The notes below the pieces were generated by a model. It saw only the letters and a list, made by a program, of their open reading frames with translations, was not told the DNA's origin and searched no databases. This document shows, piece by piece, positions 1-5,886 of a stretch of DNA of 8,681 bases. Location: contig JABEVI010000223.1 of NCBI GenBank assembly GCA_013044085.1, positions 1 to 8,681 on the forward strand, given 5' to 3'. This stretch comes from Steroidobacteraceae bacterium (GTDB taxonomy: Bacteria; Pseudomonadota; Gammaproteobacteria; Steroidobacterales; Steroidobacteraceae). The translations under genes and the position numbers were made by a program. Each line of letters starts with the position of its first letter. Within the stretch, counting starts at the first letter, position 1.

Positions 1-56
1 GCGCTCGTCAGGGCGCGTGGCCGGTCGCATTCATCATCGATCGAGGGGCGTAAGGC

Positions 57-628
57 ATGAGGCGATTGAAGTTTCTGGAAACGGTTGGATTCGTTGCGCT
101 GGTCTGCGCGGGAAGCTCATCGGCCTTTGCGCGTGATCCCGGCTCGTATGTCGGATTCAACGCGGGCCAATCGCGGGATCGGCTCGACAATGCGCGGATC
201 GGCGGTGATCTTCTGGGGAGCGGATTCGCTACGACTTCGGGCCGTCGTGCGGTGGGCCCGAGGGGCAACGTCGATCTGATGTCCGTGGGTTTGATCTACC
301 GATTCGGTCGGCCAGCGCCATTGCCGCGCCCCGCGCCCGCTTCAAGGTGGTCACCATCACAGGCTATTCCGACCGCCTCGGAAGGCACGCTTACAACATG
401 AGACTGTCACAGCAACGCGCCGCGGCGGTAAGAGCGTACCGGATGCGGACGGCCGGAATTCCCGCGGACAAGATCCAGGCTCGCGGCGCCGATGGATCGG
501 ATCCGGTGACCAAGCCCGGCGAATGCAAGTGCACGCGCGCGACGGCGAAATTGATCGCCTGCCTGCAACCCGACCGACGTGTCGAGGTTGACGTCGAAGC
601 CACCCAAACCCAGGGGGTAGGCAAGTAG
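57..628 (+). pseudogene. OmpA-family outer-membrane protein, internally deleted and frameshifted remnant
   Basis: This looks like a decayed OmpA-type porin, normally a signal peptide, an eight-stranded outer-membrane barrel, a Pro/Ala linker and a periplasmic peptidoglycan-binding domain (roughly 330-380 aa). An ATG at 57 follows GAGGGG with good spacing and opens a signal peptide ending SAFA|RD (residue 25). The first barrel strand (YVGFNAGQSR) and the GSGFATTS segment follow. The frame then jumps straight to the last strand (GNVDLMSVGLIYRFG) and a Pro/Ala linker, so most of the barrel is missing. From about 320-340 the homology moves to another frame: RFKVVTITGYSDRLG, then AGIPADKIQARG and the family's RRVEVDVEA ending, stopping at 626-628. 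The first half of the OmpA domain is also missing. The first frame instead runs on into unrelated residues to 401. Two internal deletions, one changing frame, explain this best. A functional product is unlikely, though the first frame could still yield a short exported peptide. Confidence 0.8.
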
Positions 629-650
629 AATGGGGCGATCGGGAGGGGCC

Positions 651-1070
651 ATGAGTCAACCACTGCAGACCGCATTGAGCGGTCGCTGCCTTTGCGGTGC
701 CGTGCGTTATCGCTGCGCGGCGATCCTCTATCCGGCGACCTGGTGTCATTGCGAATCCTGCCGCCGCGCGAGCGGCACCTCCCCGGTCGGCTGGTTCACC
801 GTTGCGCTGGCATCGGTCGAGTTTCACGGCGATGCGCCGCGTACCCATCGTTCCTCGCAGGGGGTCGAGCGCCGCTTCTGCGGCATCTGCGGCACGCCGC
901 TCACCTACTCGAGCGCGCTCCGCCCCACCGAGATCGATTTCACGCTCGGCAGCCTCGATGAGCCCGATCGCGTGACGCCCGTGGATCACATCTGGATGGC
1001 CGATGCGCTCCCCTGGGACCATCCGGCCGACGGCTTGCCCCAGCACGCCGGGACGCGCACGGCGCCGTAA
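651..1070 (+). CDS. GFA-family zinc protein (glutathione-dependent formaldehyde-activating enzyme-like)
   Basis: This 139-aa protein belongs to the GFA / CENP-V-like fold family, small cytoplasmic zinc proteins named after a glutathione-dependent formaldehyde-activating enzyme; most members have no known substrate. The zinc-ligand pattern is complete: CLC at residues 13-15, CHCESC at 32-37 and CGIC at 77-80. The family's C-terminal HIW...LPW signature is at 113-122. I chose the ATG at 651 because GGGAGGGG sits just upstream. An in-frame ATG at 630 would add seven residues (MGRSGGA) and has no better ribosome site. The gene starts 22 bp after the OmpA remnant and converges with acr3 across a 45-bp gap. 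Nothing nearby suggests a specific substrate. The family assignment is secure; formaldehyde chemistry is only a family label here. Confidence 0.88.
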   Translation: MSQPLQTALSGRCLCGAVRYRCAAILYPATWCHCESCRRASGTSPVGWFTVALASVEFHGDAPRTHRSSQGVERRFCGICGTPLTYSSALRPTEIDFTLGSLDEPDRVTPVDHIWMADALPWDHPADGLPQHAGTRTAP

Positions 1071-1078
1071 CCCCGGGT

Positions 1079-1092
1079 CAGCGCGAGCGCTG
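1079..1092. terminator. Short perfect hairpin between convergent genes, weak bidirectional terminator candidate
   Basis: The sequence CAGCGC-GA-GCGCTG is self-complementary and lies between the stop of the GFA gene (1070) and the stop of acr3 (1116). It can fold as a 5-bp GC-rich stem with a four-base loop on either strand. No T-run follows in either direction, so it does not look like a standard intrinsic terminator. It is the only clear stem in this 45-bp gap. Confidence 0.25.
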
Positions 1093-1115
1093 CGGACGGC
1101 CGGCACAACAGTGGC

Positions 1116-2159
1116 TCATGCCTTTTCCACGACCTGACCCGCCGTGCGCTCATACCAGCCCTGGGATCGGTTGACGATACTGACGACCAGCAACATGACC
1201 GGCACCTCGATGAGAACACCGACGACCGTGGCGAGCGCCGCCCCCGAATGAAACCCGAACAGGCTGATCGCGGCGGCGACCGCGAGTTCGAAGAAGTTCG
1301 ATGCGCCGATGAGTGCCGAGGGACACGCGACGCGATGCGATTCGCCCACGACGCGATTGAGCCAGTACGCGAGCCCCGAGTTGAACAGCACTTGGAGGAG
1401 GATCGGCACCGCCAGCAGCACAATTACCCGCGGCTGCCGCAAAATGGCCTCCCCTTGGAACGCAAACAACAGCACCAAGGTGAGCAGCAGCGCACCGATA
1501 GAGCAAGGACCGATGCGCCGCAGGGCCGCGTCAAAGACGGCGGCGCCACGCCAGAGCAGCGTTGCGCGCAACCACTGCGCCAGCGCAACCGGGATGATGA
1601 TGTAGAGCACCACGGACGCAACCAGAGTCCACCAGGGAACCGTGATCGCCGAAATCCCCAGAAGCAGTCCCACCAAAGGCGCAAAGGCCACCACCATGAT
1701 CGCGTCGTTGAGAGCCACTTGCGACAGCGTAAACAGCGGGTCCCCGTCGGTGAGTCGGCTCCACACGAACACCATCGCCGTGCACGGTGCAGCGGCAAGG
1801 AGTATCAGACCCGCGATGTAACTGTCGAGCTGATCAGGCGGCAGCCACGACGCAAACACGTGCCGGATGAAGATCCAGCCGAGGAATGCCATCGAAAACG
1901 GCTTGACCATCCAATTGACGAACAGCGTGACGCCGATGCCTTTCACGTGCCGGCGTACCTGTCCTAAGGCCCCGAAGTCGACCTTCGCCAACAGCGGGAT
2001 GATCATGACCCAGATCAGCACCCCGACCGGCACGTTGACCTCGGCCACGGCGAGGCCGCCGATGATCCGGAACACATCCGGTAAGAATTGCCCGAGCGCG
2101 ATGCCGACCACGATGCAGAGAAACACCCAGACTGTCAGGTAGCGTTCGAAGAGACTCAT
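1116..2159 (-). CDS. acr3: ACR3-family arsenite efflux permease
   Basis: This 347-aa inner-membrane protein exports arsenite, As(III), with the proton-motive force. It matches the ACR3 type rather than the unrelated ArsB type. About ten hydrophobic segments run along the chain. Landmarks are NWMVKPFSMAFLGWIF (82-97), APCTAMVFVWSRLTDGDP (124-141) with the family's essential cysteine at 126, TLSQVALND (144-152), and GASNFFELAVA (285-295) with a conserved glutamate at 291. These correspond to the Cys and Glu shown to matter in characterised Acr3 proteins. The length is normal for the family. The start ATG overlaps the arsC stop in an ATGA arrangement, which indicates translational coupling. It is the last gene of the arsR-arsC-acr3 transcript. 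A role in antimonite export is less likely for this family. Confidence 0.95.
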   Translation of the reverse strand: MSLFERYLTVWVFLCIVVGIALGQFLPDVFRIIGGLAVAEVNVPVGVLIWVMIIPLLAKVDFGALGQVRRHVKGIGVTLFVNWMVKPFSMAFLGWIFIRHVFASWLPPDQLDSYIAGLILLAAAPCTAMVFVWSRLTDGDPLFTLSQVALNDAIMVVAFAPLVGLLLGISAITVPWWTLVASVVLYIIIPVALAQWLRATLLWRGAAVFDAALRRIGPCSIGALLLTLVLLFAFQGEAILRQPRVIVLLAVPILLQVLFNSGLAYWLNRVVGESHRVACPSALIGASNFFELAVAAAISLFGFHSGAALATVVGVLIEVPVMLLVVSIVNRSQGWYERTAGQVVEKA

Positions 2160-2644
2160 GACCGCGGCGCGTCGTCGTTCTTACCGATGGCATCCGGACT
2201 CTCCGGCAGCGGCAGGCTGAGAAACCGCTTAATGCGGGCTTCCATCGATTCGAATGCCTGCCGGAACGCGAATTTCTTCTCGAGATCACTGCCCTCCACC
2301 GCTGCCGGATCGGGGATGCCCCAATGGGCCGTCATCGGTTGCCCGGGCCAGACGGGACAGAGCTCGCCTGCGGCGTTGTCGCAAACCGTGAACACAAAAT
2401 CGAAATGCACGCCATTCGGCGCAGCAAATTCGTCCCAGCTCTTGCTGCGCAGACCGTCAATGGGAAAATCGAGCTGTCGCAACAGCTCGATGGCAAGCGG
2501 GTTGACCTTGCCGTTCGGATGGCTTCCCGCGCTAAAGCCTCGAAACCGTCCCTTGCCCCATTTGTTCATGATGGATTCGGCGAGGATGCTGCGCGCGGAG
2601 TTGCCGGTGCAGAGAAACAAGACATTGTATTGGCGAGATTTCAC
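2156..2644 (-). CDS. arsC: Arsenate reductase, low-molecular-weight phosphatase fold
   Basis: This 162-aa cytoplasmic enzyme reduces arsenate, As(V), to arsenite, the form that Acr3 exports. The phosphatase-type loop CTGNSARS is at 12-19 with nucleophile Cys12 and Arg18, and HWGIPDP at 107-113 carries the general-acid aspartate Asp112. Redox cysteines are Cys88 in VCDNAAGELCP and Cys96, eight residues apart. The S. aureus pI258-type loop has a second cysteine (CTGNSCRS) that is alanine here. Whether thioredoxin or glutaredoxin supplies electrons cannot be read from the sequence. The start codon is GTG (minus-strand 2644-2642), with GAGG about ten bases upstream; the ATG inside that same stretch is out of frame. 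The C-terminal ~20 residues are polar and look like a family-typical tail. It lies 22 bp after arsR and overlaps acr3 by four bases. Confidence 0.94.
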   Translation of the reverse strand: MKSRQYNVLFLCTGNSARSILAESIMNKWGKGRFRGFSAGSHPNGKVNPLAIELLRQLDFPIDGLRSKSWDEFAAPNGVHFDFVFTVCDNAAGELCPVWPGQPMTAHWGIPDPAAVEGSDLEKKFAFRQAFESMEARIKRFLSLPLPESPDAIGKNDDAPRS

Positions 2645-2666
2645 GACTCGCCATCCTCAAGGCAAG

Positions 2667-3014
2667 TCACGCGCTGCGCCGCTTTGTCGACGTCGCAACA
2701 GGCTTGCAGTCGGCATCGCAGGCTTCGTCTGCCTGACTGCAGCACTGATCGGTCAAAAACCCAAGCAGGGCTTTCATACGATCGAAACGCGCGCTGTAAT
2801 ACAAGAATCGGCTTTCGCGGCGCATCTCGACCAGGCCAGCGCTCTGCAATTCCTTGAGGTGAAACGACAAGGTCGGCCCGGGAATATCGAGCTTCTCAGC
2901 CATCGCGCCGGGAGTGAAGCCGGCCGGTCCGCGTTTGACCAGCAGCCGAAACACCGCCAACCGGGATTCATGCGCAAGCGCCCCGAGCGCCAGCAGCACC
3001 TCTTGTGATTTCAT
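2667..3014 (-). CDS. arsR: ArsR/SmtB-family arsenic-responsive repressor
   Basis: This 115-aa winged-helix repressor should bind the operon promoter and release when As(III) coordinates its cysteines. The ArsR helix-turn-helix lies at about residues 33-60 (AEKLDIPGPTLSFHLKELQ), followed by the wing VEMRRESRFLYYSA. It lacks the CxC-type As site in the DNA-binding helix found in E. coli-type ArsR. Instead it has a C-terminal cluster at Cys91, Cys92, Cys99 and Cys103, resembling the Acidithiobacillus ferrooxidans type, in which a Cys-Cys pair plus a third downstream cysteine bind As(III). The ATG is only two bases from the proposed operator and has no Shine-Dalgarno sequence. The homology starts almost at residue 1, so a much later start is unlikely. 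It heads arsR-arsC-acr3. Confidence 0.93.
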   Translation of the reverse strand: MKSQEVLLALGALAHESRLAVFRLLVKRGPAGFTPGAMAEKLDIPGPTLSFHLKELQSAGLVEMRRESRFLYYSARFDRMKALLGFLTDQCCSQADEACDADCKPVATSTKRRSA

Positions 3015-3016
3015 AT

Positions 3017-3032
3017 TTCTATATTTATCGAA
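3017..3032. promoter_or_regulatory. Candidate ArsR operator
   Basis: The 16-bp AT-rich stretch TTCTATATTTATCGAA reads as an imperfect palindrome (TTC-N10-GAA, six of eight symmetrical pairs match). It overlaps the proposed -10 box and ends two bases before the arsR start codon. ArsR/SmtB repressors typically bind AT-rich dyads over the promoter. The position fits autorepression; the assignment to ArsR is inferred from position and composition. Confidence 0.5.
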
Positions 3033-3049
3033 CTTCCAGCCGCGGTCAA
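3022..3049 (-). promoter_or_regulatory. Promoter of the arsR-arsC-acr3 operon
   Basis: On the minus strand a -35-like TTGACC (3049-3044) is followed, after 16 bp, by TAAATA (3027-3022). The -10 match is only fair, but the local AT-richness contrasts sharply with the GC-rich surroundings. Transcription would start around 3015-3016, right at the arsR ATG. Confidence 0.5.
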
Positions 3050-3050
3050 G

Positions 3051-3075
3051 TCCTTGTTAACCTGTCAACGAGGGA
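3051..3075. other. Imperfect hairpin across the permease stop codon
   Basis: TCCTTGTT (3051-3058) can pair with AACGAGGGA (3067-3075), with one G-U pair and one bulged base and an 8-base loop. It overlaps the permease stop codon and lies between it and the ars promoter. No U-run follows on the minus strand, so it is at most a weak terminator or a 3'-end stability element. Confidence 0.2.
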
Positions 3076-4099
3076 CTGCGTCGTGTCTCTGCACGTCGAT
3101 TTCGTCAAACCGCTTCCATCGGTAGATCAGGTACGAAACACCCCAGGCGATTGTGAACACGCCGATGATCCCGAAGCCCAGCAGGTTGAAATGCGCGGCC
3201 AGGATGACGGCGATCCGCCAGCCGGAGCCGTCAATCCTCAATTCACGCGCTATCAACGCCGTCGTCTCGATTCCGCCGATGATGACGGCGACCAGCGCCG
3301 AGACCGCCGTGATCGACATGTTGTAGTACAACTTGCGGATCGGCTTCACGAATGCCCACTCGTAGGCGCCGAGCATCAGCACCCCGTCCGTGGCGTCGAC
3401 GAGGGTCATGCCGGCGGCGAACAGCGCCGGAAACACCAGAATCGTCGAGATCGAGACCCCATGCGCCGCTTGCGAGCCGGCGAGCCCGATCAGCGTAAAC
3501 TCGGTCGCCGTGTCGAAGCCCAGTCCGAACAGGAAGCCGAGCGGCGCCATTTGCCAGCTATGGCGAATCAGGGCGAACAGCGGCCGGAAGATGCGCGAGA
3601 GCGGTCCGCGGGCGCCCGTGAGCATATCGAGGCCGTCCTCGGCGATGGCGCCGCCATGGCGGACCACCTTGAAACGACGCCAAACCGAAGCCAATATCAG
3701 CAAGTTCATCGCGGCGATGGCGAATAGAAATCCTGCCGATATGGCGACGGCGATCACGCCACCGATCCTGGCGAAATCCCCCAAGTGTGCGGCCGCACCG
3801 ACCGCAAAGGCGATGACGCAGGCCACGATCAACACGACCGTCGAGTGCCCAAGCGCGAAGAACAAGCCGACCGTGACCGGCCGCTTGCCCTCTTGCATGA
3901 GTTTTCGCGTGACGTTGTCGATTGCCGCAATGTGATCGGCGTCGACGGCATGGCGCAGGCCGAGACTGTAGGCGAGCAATGCCAGTCCGAGCTTGATCGA
4001 ATTGCCGTGGAACAGAGCGTACCCCCACACGGCCACCGCGACGTTGGCGACCAGGAGAGCCGTATAGAGCCCAACCAGGCGCGCTTTGAGCGGTCTCAT
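3065..4099 (-). CDS. NiCoT-family nickel/cobalt permease, probably cobalt uptake
   Basis: This 344-aa inner-membrane protein is a HoxN/NixA-type secondary transporter of Ni(II)/Co(II), with about eight hydrophobic segments. Family signatures are all present: LGLRHAVDADHIAAIDN (46-62, metal-selecting His/Asp motif in helix II), LGHSTVV (83-89), LGFDTATE (193-200) and GMTLVDATDG (230-239). I start it at the ATG at 4099, one base after the cobW stop (TGA-C-ATG), which implies translational coupling. The frame is open upstream to 4264 but that part overlaps cobW and is not transporter-like. An ATG at 4114 is a possible alternative. Pairing with cobW downstream of a cobalamin riboswitch argues for cobalt rather than nickel as the physiological substrate; the motifs alone do not separate the two. 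The riboswitch should control it together with cobW. Confidence 0.93.
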   Translation of the reverse strand: MRPLKARLVGLYTALLVANVAVAVWGYALFHGNSIKLGLALLAYSLGLRHAVDADHIAAIDNVTRKLMQEGKRPVTVGLFFALGHSTVVLIVACVIAFAVGAAAHLGDFARIGGVIAVAISAGFLFAIAAMNLLILASVWRRFKVVRHGGAIAEDGLDMLTGARGPLSRIFRPLFALIRHSWQMAPLGFLFGLGFDTATEFTLIGLAGSQAAHGVSISTILVFPALFAAGMTLVDATDGVLMLGAYEWAFVKPIRKLYYNMSITAVSALVAVIIGGIETTALIARELRIDGSGWRIAVILAAHFNLLGFGIIGVFTIAWGVSYLIYRWKRFDEIDVQRHDAVPR

Positions 4100-4100
4100 G

Positions 4101-5468
4101 TCAGTTACCCGCATCGGCCAATTCATCGAAGCCCCTCGCCAGCAGTTCTCGATCGAGTTCACGACCGATGAACACCAGCTGCGTCCGCTTCGCCCGATCG
4201 CCCCAGGGCCCGAGCGAGGTCGTGTCAACCACCATGTGCACGCCCTGAATGACGACTCGCTCATCGATGCCGTCGAAATTCAAGAAGCCCTTCATGCGAT
4301 ACAGACGCGTACCCTGCGTTTCCAGCACATGCCTGAGCCATGTTTGAAAGCGCACGGCACTGATCGGGCGATCGGTCTCGAGGCTGAACGAGGCAACGCG
4401 CGCATCGTGGGAATGCCCGGGATCGAATGCCCGCTGCACGCGGGGCGTCATTTCCGTCCCATCGTGCCCAAGCACTCTCAGCGAAAATTCGGCCGGCAGA
4501 TGCTGGGTGAAAAGCCAGTAGCTTCCTTGCGACTCAATGCGCAGTTCGAAGCGAAAATCTCCGCGGTGCTGCAAATCGAGCGTGCGCATGCGCAATTCAG
4601 GAGCGAGTTGCGTGCCCGCCGGCACCGGATCGGCCGCCGTGGAGAACAGCGTGAACACCCGTTCGGCCGCCTTGAGAGGATCGAGATCCTCACCCGCGAG
4701 CGCTTCGCAGACGACGACGTTCATGAGCGGATCGGGCCCCGCGCTCATCGCCAGGGCATGGTCGCCGGCCGCGAACTCGTAGGCACCCGCCCATTCGAAC
4801 GGATATTCCGGCTGTAAAAAGGTCGGCTTGTATTCGAGCGCGCGCGCAAGATCGAAGCCGCCGATGCCGAGTACGGCCCCCATCGGCACGCACGCGCGCT
4901 GGCCGGGATCGGCACGCACGATGCGGGCGAGCGCGTTGATGCCGCGCACGCGCCGCTCCAACCCGTCGAGTTCGGCGGCCCCCACCAGATCGGTCTTGTT
5001 CAACACGATGACGTCGGCGAATGCGACCTGCGTGCGCGTCTCCTCGCTGTCGGCGAGTTGCTGCTCGAAATGCAGCGCATCGACCATCGTCACGATTCCA
5101 TCCAGCGCGAACTCCTGGCGCATGCCCTCATCGACGAAAAATGTCTGCGCGACAGGCCCGGGATTGGCAAGGCCGGTGGTTTCGAGAACGATTCGATCGA
5201 ATTTATCGCGGCGCTTGATCAGGTTGCCGAGAATTCGGATGAGGTCGCCGCGCACGGTGCAGCAGATGCACCCGTTGTTCATCTCGAAGATCTCTTCCTC
5301 GGCATTGATGACGAGTTCCTGATCGACGCCGATCTCGCCGAACTCGTTCTCGATCACGGCGATGCGTTGACCGTGGCTCTCGGTGAGTATCCGATTCAGA
5401 AGCGTGGTCTTGCCGGATCCGAGGAAGCCCGTCAATACCGTCACCGGAATTCGATTCGCCGCGTTCAC
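4101..5468 (-). CDS. cobW: CobW-type (COG0523) GTPase, probable cobalt metallochaperone, with extra internal domain
   Basis: This 455-aa cytoplasmic GTPase belongs to COG0523, whose members load metals into enzymes; CobW proteins encoded with B12 genes are linked to Co(II) delivery. Seen in order: Walker A GFLGSGKT (14-21), ENEFGEIGVD (40-49), the metal-binding CxCC at Cys67-Cys69-Cys70 in NNGCICC, ETTGLANP (96-103), NKTD (157-160), then the CobW C-terminal domain (about 358-450) with RMKGFLNFDG, QGVH and VFIGRELD. A HSHD motif (352-355) precedes that domain. Residues about 220-350 form an extra beta-rich insertion (PFEWAGAYEF... to GHSHD) absent from the shortest family members, which accounts for the length. 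The start is GTG at 5468, six bases after GGAGGT; an ATG at 5483 has a poorer site. The frame stays open to 5735 only because it crosses the riboswitch. First gene of the riboswitch-controlled transcript. Confidence 0.92.
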   Translation of the reverse strand: MNAANRIPVTVLTGFLGSGKTTLLNRILTESHGQRIAVIENEFGEIGVDQELVINAEEEIFEMNNGCICCTVRGDLIRILGNLIKRRDKFDRIVLETTGLANPGPVAQTFFVDEGMRQEFALDGIVTMVDALHFEQQLADSEETRTQVAFADVIVLNKTDLVGAAELDGLERRVRGINALARIVRADPGQRACVPMGAVLGIGGFDLARALEYKPTFLQPEYPFEWAGAYEFAAGDHALAMSAGPDPLMNVVVCEALAGEDLDPLKAAERVFTLFSTAADPVPAGTQLAPELRMRTLDLQHRGDFRFELRIESQGSYWLFTQHLPAEFSLRVLGHDGTEMTPRVQRAFDPGHSHDARVASFSLETDRPISAVRFQTWLRHVLETQGTRLYRMKGFLNFDGIDERVVIQGVHMVVDTTSLGPWGDRAKRTQLVFIGRELDRELLARGFDELADAGN

Positions 5469-5473
5469 CCGTC

Positions 5474-5521
5474 GACCTCCCATAGCCCATACGAACCGGG
5501 CGCAGTGGGGATGCCGGGGAG
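5474..5521 (-). promoter_or_regulatory. cobW ribosome-binding site and possible SD-masking hairpin
   Basis: On the minus strand the cobW Shine-Dalgarno GGGAGG (5481-5476) can pair with CTCCC (5521-5517), about 35 bases upstream. Between them GCCC (5501-5498) can pair with GGGC (5488-5485). This nested hairpin would hide the ribosome site. No terminator with a U-run is visible in the 163 bases between riboswitch and start codon, so translational control is the likelier expression platform. Pairing is by eye; no folding energy was computed. Confidence 0.4.
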
Positions 5522-5631
5522 AATCGCCGCAAGTGAACGTGTCGTGAGGGGTTGGCCCGCGCCGCGCCTGCACCGAACGTCGACCGTGACAACGCACCCA
5601 TCGCCCGCCGCGATGTCCGTTAACGTCAAGA

Positions 5632-5830
5632 TCAGGCCGGTCTCCGGGCTCGTGAGTGCGATTGGAATTCTCGCCGGGGAATCGCCTTCCCACGTTCATG
5701 ACGAACGCAGTGGCTGAAGATTCGCCGCTTCTCACTTACCGTTGCGGGGGCAGCGCCGGAATTCACACCGGCTTCCCGTTTCACTCGCCGCCGTTCGCCA
5801 AAGGAGCGCAAACCGCAGCAAAGCACCTGA
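5632..5830 (-). promoter_or_regulatory. Cobalamin (adenosylcobalamin-type) riboswitch
   Basis: This 199-nt minus-strand element carries the standard conserved blocks in order. P1 5' arm TCAGG (5830-5826) comes first, then GGGAAGCCGGTGTGAATTCC, then the core GCTGCCCCCGCAACGGTA (5754-5737). GCCACTG follows (5714-5708), and the 3' B12 box GAGCCCGGAGACCGGCCTGA ends at 5632. TCAGG and CCTGA close P1. The spacing and length are those of a full cobalamin aptamer. It lies just after a strong promoter and before cobW and the permease, so B12 should repress cobalt uptake. It is antisense with respect to cobQ and does not lead into that gene. Confidence 0.96.
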
Positions 5831-5832
5831 CA

Positions 5833-5860
5833 TGCACGCACTCGATTCTAACTGCGTGCA
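5833..5860. repeat. Perfect 8-bp inverted repeat spanning the riboswitch promoter -10
   Basis: TGCACGCA (5833-5840) and TGCGTGCA (5853-5860) are exact reverse complements, separated by 12 bp that contain the minus-strand -10 box (5845-5850). Arm centres are 20 bp apart, close to two helical turns, as for a dimeric regulator on one DNA face. It lies in the divergent region, 27 bp before the cobQ start used here. It could also form a hairpin in a cobQ leader. No regulator family was recognised. Confidence 0.6.
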
Positions 5861-5873
5861 CTCTTTATGGCAA
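5845..5873 (-). promoter_or_regulatory. Sigma-70-like promoter of the riboswitch-cobW-permease transcript
   Basis: On the minus strand TTGCCA (5873-5868) and TAGAAT (5850-5845, 5 of 6 consensus bases) are separated by exactly 17 bp. The start point would fall near 5838, about eight bases before the riboswitch P1 stem. Both boxes and the position relative to the aptamer agree, so this is a strong assignment for a prediction by eye. Confidence 0.7.
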
Positions 5874-5886
5874 GATGCTGCCGCCA

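Noticed and set aside
357..1106. 249-aa minus-strand open frame opposite the OmpA remnant and GFA gene
   Set aside because: Arg/Ala/Pro-rich antisense shadow; the GFA zinc motifs on the plus strand explain the region.
1248..1967. 239-aa plus-strand open frame opposite acr3
   Set aside because: Composition is charged low-information sequence (His, Arg, Gln rich), the usual antisense shadow of a GC-rich membrane-protein gene; acr3 motifs on the other strand are unambiguous.
2088..3008. 306-aa plus-strand open frame across arsC and arsR
   Set aside because: It is antisense to two well-recognised genes and has no domain or ribosome site of its own.
4100..4264. Longer N-terminus for the Ni/Co permease
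   Set aside because: It lies wholly inside the cobW C-terminal coding region and lacks transporter features; the ATG at 4099 abuts the cobW stop as coupled genes do.
5469..5735. Upstream extension of cobW to an ATG-like start at 5735
   Set aside because: It would translate the 3' half of the cobalamin riboswitch. The added residues show no family similarity, and GTG 5468 has a good GGAGGT site right before the conserved N-terminus.
5827..5852. Plus-strand promoter for cobQ (CTGACA with TAACTG or TCTAAC)
   Set aside because: The -35-like box is fair, but no acceptable -10 falls at 16-18 bp; too weak to list.
5656..5886. Upstream extension of cobQ to 5656
   Set aside because: The open frame is the antisense of the riboswitch; conserved CobQ sequence begins at MKALSIFG.
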